Below, one piece after another: positions 55,097-64,000 of a DNA stretch of 64,000 nt. The notes under the pieces were generated by a model, which was given only the letters and a program-made list of their open reading frames with translations, was not told the DNA's origin and searched no databases. Numbering within the stretch: position 1 is the first letter of the stretch; the number at the start of each line of letters is the position of its first letter. This DNA comes from Phanerodontia chrysosporium (lineage: Eukaryota; Basidiomycota; Agaricomycetes; Polyporales; Phanerochaetaceae), in contig MJGA01000045.1 of assembly GCA_001910725.1 (NCBI GenBank), forward strand, positions 78,192 to 142,191, given 5' to 3'. A program made the position numbers and the translations under genes.

Positions 55097-57657
55097 CTAA
55101 GAACGCCAAAGACAGCAAAACATCGAGCGCAGCCCATCGAACCACGACGCCTTCGCCTGCGGCGCCCTGCCCGCGTGCTCTACTCCCTTCCGCGGTGGGC
55201 ACGCTGCGTTTTCAGACGGCAACGGCGCCTTGTCCTCGGGAACTTCTTGCGCCGCGCCAGGGCTGGACATTCCGTCGGGGCTCTGCGACGCCGTGTCCTC
55301 CGCCGGGTCGTCGTCCCCAAACGTGCACGCGCGCCCGGCCGCGCGCATCCTCTCAAACGCCGCCACGCCCCGCTCCGCATGCGCGCTGCGCCGCCTCGCC
55401 TCGTCCTCGTGCATGTACACCACATATGCCATGCGGCTGCCGCGCGCGGTGGCGAGCGGGTCCGGCGCGTCGCGTGCGAGCTCGTGCTCGATGACGCCCC
55501 ACTTGGCTGCGCGGACGACGGGGTGGCCGTGCCGCGTCTCGTTCGTGTCGAACGCCTCGAGGACGACCCACGCGCTGCGGTCGCTGCCGTACGCGTACCG
55601 GATGTTCGCGAGCGTGTAGGGCACGTCCGGGAGGAGCACGCCCCGGGCCAGTGAGGCTTCGTCCAGCTCAAGCGACACCGAACGGTCGTCGCTGTGCCGG
55701 AGCCTGAGTGACCCGCTGTACGACGGGCCGCCCGAGTCGGACGCCACGCCACGAGCGATGTAGTAGGGCCCGACCGTAGTGACAAGGTGGCCGTACTCTC
55801 CGGGGACGTGCTCCTGGCGCTGCCGCTCGGATCCTGGGGTGCCTTCTGGCGTCTCTGCGAGGCTGAGCATCTCGGATTCATGGAAGAAGTCGAATATGAG
55901 CGATGACGGGCTCGACACGAAATCGTTCATGGACAGCGTCGTAGCGAACGGGCGGTCGGGCATCCTGTATATGAAGAGGGTCGTGGAGAGAACAGGGAGG
56001 AGATGCCGGATCAGCTCTGCCCACGCTTGCTCGGGCGTCATCAGCGGGTTGTAGACGGGAATGGCTCTGCAGTGTTTGTGGATGCAATAGCTGATCACTG
56101 CGAGCCGGTCCAGTTCGTTGGTGCAGAAGCGATCCTTGAGGTCAAAGGGCAACACGATATCGCCTGCACCGAGGAAGATCGCGGCTTGCGTGAGGTGCGC
56201 CCAAATACTTGTGAGCCATTCTCCGCGTAGCGTTGTTTTCTGGATGACAGAGTCGGCGGTCAGTCCGCCTGGAAGCCATCTCACATTTACGGCTTCCTGG
56301 ACTGTCCATGCACGGCGGAACCAGTGTCGCGGAGACAGAACAACTTCGTCGTCCACGATGCAAGGCATGCCGAGGCCGTTTAGGTAGATGATGCAGTACC
56401 TCTCGCTTGGCTCCCCTTGGTAGACGAAACCGATGGTGGGGACGTCGATTTTCCACTCCTCGAGGCGCCGCGGCTCGTCCTCCTCGTGTCCCTTCTGCCG
56501 CAGACAGAGCACGTCGAGCCAGACGTATTCGGCGCCCGTGTTGAGCAGCTCGACGCGGACGTGCTCCAGCGTTGTTGCGCGAGGGAAGGGCACGGGCCAC
56601 TGCCGCCCGTTGATGTTTGTCCAGAGTTCCTCACGGTCCTCCTCGGCGACCCAGCTGTGCGAAACCGTCCAGAGCCTTTCGTCGATCTCGGCCAGGTCGT
56701 CCTTGAGTGCGTCGGTGCTTCGAAACGCATAGTACGGCAAGACGCGGTTGCTGAACAGATCCCAGATGTGCCGTGGAGGCGGGTGGGAGTCCGAGGGGAT
56801 GTAAGAGTCCGCCTGGATGATGGCGCTGCGATCGCGGTCATCATTCGCCTTCCGCTGCTGCATGCGCTGAACGACGCCCTCGAAGTACGCGCGAGAGTCG
56901 GCGTACGCGTCTCTGTACCACCACGGCCGGACGCGCCCATAGAGCTCGCCAAAGTCGCGCGACTCGCCGATCATGAACTCAAGGAACTCGGCGAGGCCGT
57001 CTGTGGCGTCGAGGGCATGCGCCGTGCCCAGGATCTCGTTGAGGTCGCGCAGAGCCTCCGCCGCGCTCCCGCATGGTTTATCTGCGATTTCCGTAGGGAT
57101 CGCGCCAGGGCCGATGTGCAGCCTCTGTAGAGGGACGAGGGAACGAGTGGGAGGCGTGATAGTGTACAGTTTTCCGCGCCCGCTGAAGCGGAAGAGGTCC
57201 TCGTCGTCCACCAGAGTTGACAGCAGGGCGATGCACCACGCTCTAGTTATGGGGTGATTCCGGTCGCCGTCTCCAAGTCGTGATGGTGCAGAGAATGGGG
57301 TGGAAGGAAGGTCTCGTGTCGTTGAGTGAGGTATTACATACGGGTGCTGAAATGGATTCGATGGTCGCCCAATCATGTAAGGAGGGCCTGTGCAAATAAA
57401 GTCTTGGTTTTTCCAATTCATTCTCATAGGCTGGGTTTCGCTCCACCCAGGCTTAATCTACTGCCCCATTAGCACCAAGAACACGTTGAGACTGCAGATC
57501 GACGAACCGGGAGAGCAATGGCATCAGCGAACGGTGCAATGGCCGTACCAGGAGGAAGCGCGAACCATGCACCGTCGTCTGACTGGTGGACATGTACAGG
57601 CTCGGGGGTCGCCGTGGCCAATTCGTCGCTGGCCGTTGCATCCATCGCTGGCTTCAC
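55097..57657 (-). CDS. HET-domain protein, third paralogue (GC-rich)
   Basis: Two-exon model: exon 1 57657-57508, 50-nt intron 57507-57458 (GTTCGT...GTGCTAATG...CAGTAG), exon 2 57457-55097; about 836 residues. Exon 1 encodes a segment (DDGAWFALPPGTAIAP) matching exon 1 of the arm copies (ELGIYYDLPEGKAIVP), which supports the intron in all three. HET core: LWTVSHSWV, YVWLDVLCLRQ, VPTIGFVYQG, RAWTVQEAV. C-terminal part related to the others to about VVYMHEDEAR, then a different tail ending CCLWRS, without the hydrophobic anchor of the left copy. Codon use is strongly GC-rich, in contrast to the AT-rich arm copies. It probably represents the conserved resident gene. Start codon choice is tentative. 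Confidence 0.8.
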
Positions 57658-57959
57658 TGAACGGCGACGGCGAAGTGGTGGTCACAGTCTTGAAGAGCCC
57701 AGCTGGCAGCCGCGTGGCGTGCGGCGTGCAAGGCATGTTTATCGGATAATCGGCACGATGCGTAGACGCCAGGCGATCAACGCAGTGCGTATCCTGTCGC
57801 GTAGGGTGGTGTTGGCATATGTGCGCGAATGGGCCAGTGACGCGCCGGTGGTCGCCCATGGGCGCCATCCAGAATGTGAGGGGCGGGCAGCGCGGCAGCA
57901 CCCCACCTGCACCGAGCACGACGCACCAACCAGGCGTGGGACGGAGAGTACGATACGAG

Positions 57960-58082
57960 GAATGTCTCGCGTGCCGGCTGACTGATCGTGCAAGGATGTT
58001 GGTATGAGGTCAAGGGCCGCATTGTCATGTGCGGATCGTTCATGCAGAGGTATTCGTCGTCCTTCCACTTGATCCTGTAGCA
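57960..58082 (-). pseudogene. Possible fragment of a fourth HET-family gene
   Basis: On the minus strand YRIKWKDDEYLCMNDPH (about 58080-58030) resembles the start of exon 2 in the other copies (ARIRWKNQDFICMHTPY). No HET core follows before the exon 1 of the 55-57 kb gene, so only a remnant would be present. The match is short and the call is weak. Confidence 0.3.
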
Positions 58083-58553
58083 TTCCTAGCGGGAGACTGC
58101 ACATCTCCTTTGATGTCCGACGCAGTCTCCGAGCGGATGGAGTCCGGGCGCCGCTAGAACGGCTGGGAACGAGACTAGGATGTTCGCTCAACCAGGCGTG
58201 CACGCCGAATGCGCGTGCTCCAGTCGTGATATGCACGGTTAGGGAGGCATTCGCGCCGGAGCGAGCCCAGAGGCGTCGGGAGAGAGCTGCCCTACTACGC
58301 AGGGGCTGGGAATCGTGTCAGCATAAGGACTGTGAGGAGCAGAGGACCAGCTCATCCAACATAGCAAGACGGCGGGAGGAGACACGGATGTAGATCTTTC
58401 GCCGCGAGGTTCGACCCTCGTGGCATCGCCCGCCTCTTGATCTCGTACCACCACCATCTCGGTTAGACGCCCGCTAACCTCCCCGTCGCCCCGTCTCCCC
58501 CTTCCCTTTCCCAGTCGCTTTCCCATACGAGAGTGCGCTGGCTTAGCGTCAGC

Positions 58554-60874
58554 ATGTCAGCGCCAAACCAACATGTCGCCAACTCGCCCCTAGATGCTGC
58601 ACCGGGGCCGAAGAAGGCGTCCCAGCCGCCCCGGGCAGGCCAAACCCGTCCCTCTCCTTATGAGGTTCGTGACCCCTCGCGGACTACTGTCTCGAGGTCT
58701 TATGCTGTCGAGCCAGACCGGCCCTCGACCCCCTCCGCTGGCCCTCCGGGCAGCACATTGCCAGTCGTCCAGACTGCCATAGGACAGCCTGCTGCTCAGG
58801 TAGGCATCCCCATCCTTCAGAGCGCGCCGGCGCTTCTGGAAGCTTCGCTCTCCCCGTCAGCCGTGACTGACGTCATCTCCCCTGCGCAGACCCAGGTACA
58901 ACCACCTGCGTTGCCGCAGTCGGGACCTTCTGGGGCTGCTGTCCCTATGTCCGGTCCAACGCTGGAGTCGTCCCTCAAGTCGGCAATTGAGGGCTTCTCT
59001 TCGTTCGAGCGGTTTCTTGCGGAAAATCTAGCTGCGTTCAACCAACACACCCCGATGTGCAGTTCGTGGGCCTGGTGAACGATGTTTCCTCTGCCCTCCG
59101 TCGCGTCTACATGCGTTGGTACGACCTGATCAACGGTTCCATGGCCGATGCCTCCCTCCTTATCCCTCGCCCGTTCCATGAGGCCCTGTCGCGCGAGCAG
59201 AAGCGCGCCGATGCTCTCGTGCAGCAGATTGAGGATATGCGCAAACGCTACCCCGAACCCGACTCGATCCTTCGGGAGGTTCAGGGTGTCAAGGCTTCAC
59301 TCAATGCCCTGAAGACCAGCATCAAGTCCCTTGTAGACCGTCAGGTCACCTATGCTGACGCCGTCACCGGCCTCAAGCCAGCTGGACCACCGTCCACTGC
59401 TGTGCCCCTCCGGGCTGCTCCCGTGACGCCCAAAAGCGTCCTCCTCCTTACACGCTCCCGGCCCCGGGCTTCGCAGAAGGGCCAGCCCCAAGAAACCTGC
59501 GACGGAGGTGCCTCCGCGCCAGGCCGTCATTCCGGAAGGTACCTCATGGCAGGTCTTAGCCCAGGCAGCTGCGGTCGGTTGCCAGGTTGACGACCTGTCC
59601 GTCACTCAGGCCATTGCGGTCGCGAACCTGTTCGGTGTCCCGCCGGCCCCCGGGTCTGCTCCGCTGCCTCCCGCTGCGAGTCAAGGCTCTGCCGAACACC
59701 GAGGAGCCACTCCCGTTCAGTCCGCGAAACCCAAACCCAACCCTGTGCCGCATGTCCGGCCACCTCGAGACCATGGCCGACTGCTCGTCGCCCGGTTCGC
59801 TCGTCGCATCGACGACCAGCTCCGCCGTTCCTTCGATGACATCAAGTCTTGGCTCGACACCCTCTTGAAGGAGAAAGCTGAGCCCCCTGTGGTGTCGGCG
59901 ACTCAACTTGTCAGTGTCCAATGGGACGTTGGCGGCACCTCCCTCTACCTCCGCTTCGCCTCACGCCCGCCGGTTTCTGCCCAACGGCTCATCGACGAGC
60001 ATGCGGCGTGGCTCGCTAGCCCTCCTCCTGATGGCCCGGTGGAGGTCACGGTCGACTTCTACACCCCGGTCACCCTCCTGGAGGTCAACGCTGTGCGCCG
60101 TGTCGAAGGTTCACGCGACCTCTCCATGGAAGAGATCTACGCCAAGATTCAGGCGGGCAACCCTCACCTCGGGGACTACCTGGTTCCATGCATCCACCCA
60201 CCCCGGCCGTTCTGGCGTGCCCAGAGCGGTGGGTCAGGTACCTTGGTCATCGCGGTTTACGACGACAAGAAGGGTTCTCACTCTCGTTCGTTTGTCAAGA
60301 AGCCGTTCATCATTGATGGCGTCGAGCACCATGTTGCCCTCTATGCCCCTCCCCCGGTCAACGCTTTCTGTCACAACTGCTTCCGCTGGAACCACACCCG
60401 TCGCCGGTGCAAGGCAAAGGTGGAGTTCTGCGCTCGCTGTGGTGGCTCCCATGTCACCTCTCTTCACAACCGTCTCGGTCTCTGCTGTGCTGAGCGCCGA
60501 GCTGAATTGCAATGCGCAGAGGTCGAATGTCTGCCGGATCATGACTTCTGCCCTAACTGCGGCTCCACGGCCATGTCGCGACGTCGCGGAAGTGCGTGTA
60601 CTTCCGTCACCGGTTCAGCAAGGAGTGGCTCCGGGCCCATCCACCGAAGTATCCCGCGGATGTTGTTCGCCGGGCGAACACATACAAGGGATTCAAGGCG
60701 AGACCTGTCGGGTCAGGTGCGTCTGCGCCTGGGGACGCGGACGTGGACATGGAGGGTGCTACCAGTTCTGGGCGCCACCTTGAGGACTCCCAAGGACAGG
60801 AGTCGGATGTTGAGCAGGTTGCCTGGGGCGGCCTCGAGGATGCGGACGACCACGCCCCGCCGCGGTCGGCGTAG
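58554..60874 (+). pseudogene. LINE ORF1 (Gag-like, zinc knuckles), three one-base frame breaks
   Basis: ATG at 58554 (MSAPNQHVAN). Pro/Ser-rich N terminus, helical segment (about 59060-59340), nucleic-acid-binding region, then zinc knuckles: CHNCFRWNHTRRRC (CX2CX4HX4C), CARCGGSH and a third CPNCG...GHVATSRKC. Frames change at about 59050-59053 (C run, apparent loss of one C), about 59432-59435 (A run, apparent gain) and about 60563-60568 (loss). Between breaks each frame is clearly coding. The last frame ends with TAG at 60872-60874, 12 nt before ORF2. The protein would bind element RNA. Either a decayed ORF1 or homopolymer errors in the assembly. Confidence 0.75.
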
Positions 60875-60886
60875 GCTCACTCCTGT

Positions 60887-63800
60887 ATGTCTAGTACGCT
60901 AGAGAATAGATTTTGTGTAGACGCGGCCCCTACTCCATCAACGGATGAGGTGCCGTTGTTACCGCAGCATCCGGCTGAGCTGGGTACCTCTGAGAACGTC
61001 AGTCCAGAGTCCCTGGTCTGTGTCTCCTGCAATGTACAGAAGTCTTTCGAGAATACCCATATTCTCCTCGAGCAACATCGGGACGCTGACATTGTGTGCG
61101 TTCAGGAAATCCCATGGGGTGTTGTCAAGCGGGTTCCTTCGGCGACCTCCCGTAATGGCGCCCCGTATGAAGCGTCGGTGGCGCATCGTAATTTTGTGTG
61201 CCTGGGTGCTGGCCCTTCCTCCCGGGTTGCAGTGTATGTGAACAAGCGGTGGCGTCGTGCCAGCCCGCAGGTCCGCTCTTCGGTGGTTTCCCACCCAGAT
61301 GTACTGTGTGTCTCGCTACGCTTTGACGCGGGTACCTTCACATTCCTGAACGTCTACAACGACTGTGTTACTAATGCAGCAGTGCAGTATCTGTGTGATC
61401 GCGCTGACAGTCTACCGTCCATTGCCTTCATGGCTGGTGACTTCAACTTGCGGCACCCTATGTGGGACCATCGAGAGCGTTCTACGGTGAACGCCCGCTC
61501 ACGCAGCTCTCGGAGGGCTTCTTCTGAAGCCTTAATTGAGCTGGCCACGGTACAGTTGGGCCTTTCGTTGCTCAATGATCCCGTGGGCCCGCCAACATGG
61601 ATCTCCAACAGCCCACGGATGCGCCCGGGCGTCCTGGATTTAGTCTGGGTTGACGATACCTTGGGGGTGTACCGCCCTCTGGAGGTTTTGGTTGGCTCGC
61701 GTCACCGCGGTGACCACGAAATCTTGCGCTGGGAGATGCCTGTCAGCCCTGTGCCTGACAACACTCCGCGCATTAGCAAGCTTTCAGAAGCGGCTCTGGC
61801 TTTTCAAGCTGATGTGGCGGATGGCCTCTCTCGCCTACCCGTCTCCTTCCCGTCTGCAGCTGACGTGGAGGCTGTAGGCGAGGAAGTCCAACGGATCCTG
61901 GATAATGCTTGGGCTGCGCACGCAAAAGTCCCTAATCGTACTCGGTACTCTCGGACGTGGTGGAACGCGGACTGTGGTCAGCGCGCCCGCTACCGTAAGA
62001 GTGCACGTGCTGAAGCTAAGCAGCTGCGAGCTGAGCGACGCGACTGCCAGCGGCGGCTCGCGCAGGGTGAAGATGTGGGAGAACGCCTCCGAGAGCTTGA
62101 CCAAGCCATCGACTACCTGGATAGGGTGGTAGCTAGTGCTACACAGAGCTTGCGGCAGTGTGTGCGCCATGCCAAGAGAGCTTTCTTTGATGACATTATT
62201 ACCAGCTGCCGCCCGCAGCGTGTCTGGGACTTGGTCCAGTGGACCAAGCCCCGCCGCCTGGACACTACGACTGGGTTGCGCCACCCCGACGGCCGGGGGG
62301 CTGATTCAGCTTCGGAACAGCGTGACTTACTTCAGCAGCAATTCACGCCCCGTACTCCTCGCCCGGCTGACCTCGAGTTCGTTCGCGGCCTGCCTCAGTT
62401 TCCGGTTCGCGAGTTTGCTGCTATCAGTGAGCGGGAAATCCTTGAGAACTTGCGTGGCACTAGTAATGCCTCTGCCCCTGGGCCTGACCATTGTGGCTGG
62501 TTCTGGCTCAAACGTATTGTAGGGCGGTCTCCTGATGCTCTGCGCTTCCTTCATGCGTTCTATAACGCCTGTATCCACCATGGGGTTTTTCCGAGGGTCT
62601 TTAAGCAGTCCATAACCATTGTACTTCCCAAGCCTAACAAAGCAGATTACACGTCCCCAAAAGCTTATCGCCCTATTGTGCTCCTCAACTGCATGGGCAA
62701 GCTTCTGGAGAAAGTGTTAGCTAAACGCATGCAGTATGATGCACAGCGCTTTGGCATCATGCATCCATGCCAATTCGGCGGCACTATGCAACACAGCACT
62801 GTGGATGCGGGAGTGCAGCTTGTTCACAATGTGCGGCAGGCTTGGCACCACGGCCTGCAGTCGTCTGCCCTTCTCCTTGACATCTCACAATTTTATCCAT
62901 CCATTAATCATGAAGCCTTACTGCTTATCTTGCAGCGGCAGGGCTTTGCTCCGCAGCTGTGTCGTTTCTTTGCTAGCTATCTATCGGGTCGTGAAACCCG
63001 TTTCCTCTTCAATGGATGCCTTCTGGATCCTGTTGACTTCACGGTGGGCGTGGGCCAGGGGTCCTCACTGTCGCCGGTGCTATCTGGGCTGTATATTGCC
63101 CCAATATTACACAAATGGGCCCCTGTTCATGCCAGTCAGTTTGGCAACGTCACCATGCAGTTTTTTGTGGATGATGGCCTCATCCATGTTGCAGCGCCCC
63201 GCACAGCGGTGCCGGCAGACAGTACAATGCTGGCGGTGAATGCAGCCATCATTGCCCACATCTTCCACGACCTCCTGGGTGACCTCGTTCGTCTTGGCCT
63301 CCAGGTCGAGCCGGATAAGCTCGAACTAATGCACTTCTCCAAGACGCGACGGCCCTGGCATGAGAACCAACCCCTCGGCCCAGACGTCGTCTTGTCTATT
63401 GACGGAAAGTTTGTCCGCATCCAGTCTAAACGCACCATGCGTTATCTCGGCTTTTGGTTGGATCCTAAGCTCTCATTCAAGGATCATGTGCGGCATTACG
63501 CGAACAAGGCATGTAGCACTGTCCATGCTCTTCGTATGCTGGGTAACTCAATGCGGGGGCTGTCCCCAGTTCAGAAGCGCAAGCTTTACCTCTCCAATGT
63601 CCTCCCCGTTTTGGCGTACGGAGCGCAACTATGGTGGCGCCCCAACTGGAAAGGCCTGAAATGGGCTGCGGGCGAGCTCCAGCGCGCACAGAGTGTTGCG
63701 GCCCGTTGGATAACGGGCTGCTTCCGCACCACACCTGTTGGGGCAATGGAAATGATGGCTGGGCTAGTGCCTGTCCGTCTTCAGATAAATAAATACGTCG

Positions 63801-64000
63801 AGAGGGCAGCTCTGCGAGTTCGCCAGCTCCACGAGGGGCACCCGCTGCGGGCTTCTCTACCCAACTACTGGCGCATCAATGAGAGGAACATTACTCCTCC
63901 CTTTCCCCTACAAGCCTGGCCACGGCGTAATGCTGTGACTCCTCTCACACATGTCGATCGGCTAGGGCGTGCAAGCTCTGAAGACTTTGAGCCCTGCGTC
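60887..64000 (+). CDS. LINE ORF2: APE endonuclease and reverse transcriptase, runs off the right edge
   Basis: Open for 1,038 codons from the ATG at 60887 to the window end without a stop. N-terminal apurinic-type endonuclease: VSCNVQKSFEN about residue 45, VCVQEIPWG, SSRVAVYVN, GDFN about 184, GDHEIL. Reverse transcriptase: SAPGPDHCGW, YRPIVLLNCMGKLLEKV, LLDISQFYPSINH, GVGQGSSLSPVL, active site FFVDDG about 761, then KLELMHFSKT and YLGFWLD, and a thumb/C-terminal region. It would nick the target and prime cDNA synthesis on it. A Tad-like or related fungal clade is likely, but this is not tested. RNase H or a C-terminal zinc knuckle, if present, lies beyond the window. Confidence 0.92.
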   Translation, partial: MSSTLENRFCVDAAPTPSTDEVPLLPQHPAELGTSENVSPESLVCVSCNVQKSFENTHILLEQHRDADIVCVQEIPWGVVKRVPSATSRNGAPYEASVAHRNFVCLGAGPSSRVAVYVNKRWRRASPQVRSSVVSHPDVLCVSLRFDAGTFTFLNVYNDCVTNAAVQYLCDRADSLPSIAFMAGDFNLRHPMWDHRERSTVNARSRSSRRASSEALIELATVQLGLSLLNDPVGPPTWISNSPRMRPGVLDLVWVDDTLGVYRPLEVLVGSRHRGDHEILRWEMPVSPVPDNTPRISKLSEAALAFQADVADGLSRLPVSFPSAADVEAVGEEVQRILDNAWAAHAKVPNRTRYSRTWWNADCGQRARYRKSARAEAKQLRAERRDCQRRLAQGEDVGERLRELDQAIDYLDRVVASATQSLRQCVRHAKRAFFDDIITSCRPQRVWDLVQWTKPRRLDTTTGLRHPDGRGADSASEQRDLLQQQFTPRTPRPADLEFVRGLPQFPVREFAAISEREILENLRGTSNASAPGPDHCGWFWLKRIVGRSPDALRFLHAFYNACIHHGVFPRVFKQSITIVLPKPNKADYTSPKAYRPIVLLNCMGKLLEKVLAKRMQYDAQRFGIMHPCQFGGTMQHSTVDAGVQLVHNVRQAWHHGLQSSALLLDISQFYPSINHEALLLILQRQGFAPQLCRFFASYLSGRETRFLFNGCLLDPVDFTVGVGQGSSLSPVLSGLYIAPILHKWAPVHASQFGNVTMQFFVDDGLIHVAAPRTAVPADSTMLAVNAAIIAHIFHDLLGDLVRLGLQVEPDKLELMHFSKTRRPWHENQPLGPDVVLSIDGKFVRIQSKRTMRYLGFWLDPKLSFKDHVRHYANKACSTVHALRMLGNSMRGLSPVQKRKLYLSNVLPVLAYGAQLWWRPNWKGLKWAAGELQRAQSVAARWITGCFRTTPVGAMEMMAGLVPVRLQINKYVERAALRVRQLHEGHPLRASLPNYWRINERNITPPFPLQAWPRRNAVTPLTHVDRLGRASSEDFEPCV

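Noticed and set aside
1..64000. CRISPR arrays, bacterial operons, tRNA or rRNA genes
   Set aside because: No regularly spaced short repeats, Shine-Dalgarno-linked gene sets or RNA-gene folds were noticed; the content is eukaryotic transposons and intron-bearing genes.

Overview
This window looks like a transposon-dense accessory region of a filamentous fungal genome, most likely a basidiomycete (Agaricomycetes-type; genus not resolvable from sequence). The reasons are a HET-domain gene family with 47-50 nt introns (GT...AG with CTNA/CTAAT-like branch sites), chromodomain Ty3/Gypsy elements (one carrying a dUTPase), a Ty1/Copia element and an APE-type LINE. I see no CRISPR array, bacterial gene or convincing tRNA/rRNA gene.

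Layout. 1-2994 (-): 5' part of an open Copia Gag-Pol running off the left edge, with leader and LTR end to about 3.3 kb. 3.3-4.65 kb: no gene recognised. 4.65-10.05 kb and 47.68-53.4 kb: the two arms of a large inverted duplication, each carrying a HET-domain gene (6765-9796 +; 48144-51129 -, tail frameshifted). About 1.4 kb spanning promoter, exon 1 and the first part of exon 2 is nearly identical between the arms, while both flanks have diverged. A third, GC-richer HET paralogue lies at 55097-57657 (-).

Between the arms is a nest of Ty3/Gypsy elements. I use private names: Y2 (10948-12915, only the 5' part), G3 (12916-21323 +, two LTRs, no target-site duplication), G2 (21324 to about 30.96 kb, -), O (about 30.96-46.2 kb, -) and Y (33215-41828 +), a young complete copy inserted in the RT domain of O with target duplication ATAAG. 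Solo LTRs lie at 10052-10651 (O family), 15614-16282 and 25411-26101 (G3 family) and 46418-46951 (Y family); an LTR fragment lies at 47134-47670. From about 58.5 kb to the right edge is a LINE (+): ORF1 with three one-base frame breaks and ORF2 open to the edge.

How the Gypsy elements work. O, Y and G3 share an unusual layout: LTR with a TATA box and a predicted start about 34 nt downstream whose first 10-11 nt are exactly complementary to the primer site 2 nt after the LTR (self-priming, Tf1-like); a leader intron; an extra ORF ('ORF0') before gag; gag with a zinc knuckle; and pol in the -1 frame behind an X-XXY-YYZ-like heptamer. In O and G3 the ORF0 start codon appears only after splicing (A|TG). 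The Y polyprotein ends with chromodomain plus a complete five-motif dUTPase. The ORF0 layout, the splice-made start, the dUTPase fusion and the inverted HET pair with its conversion-like tract are the strongest candidates for new biology here. All gene models come from reading the sequence; no alignment or search was run.
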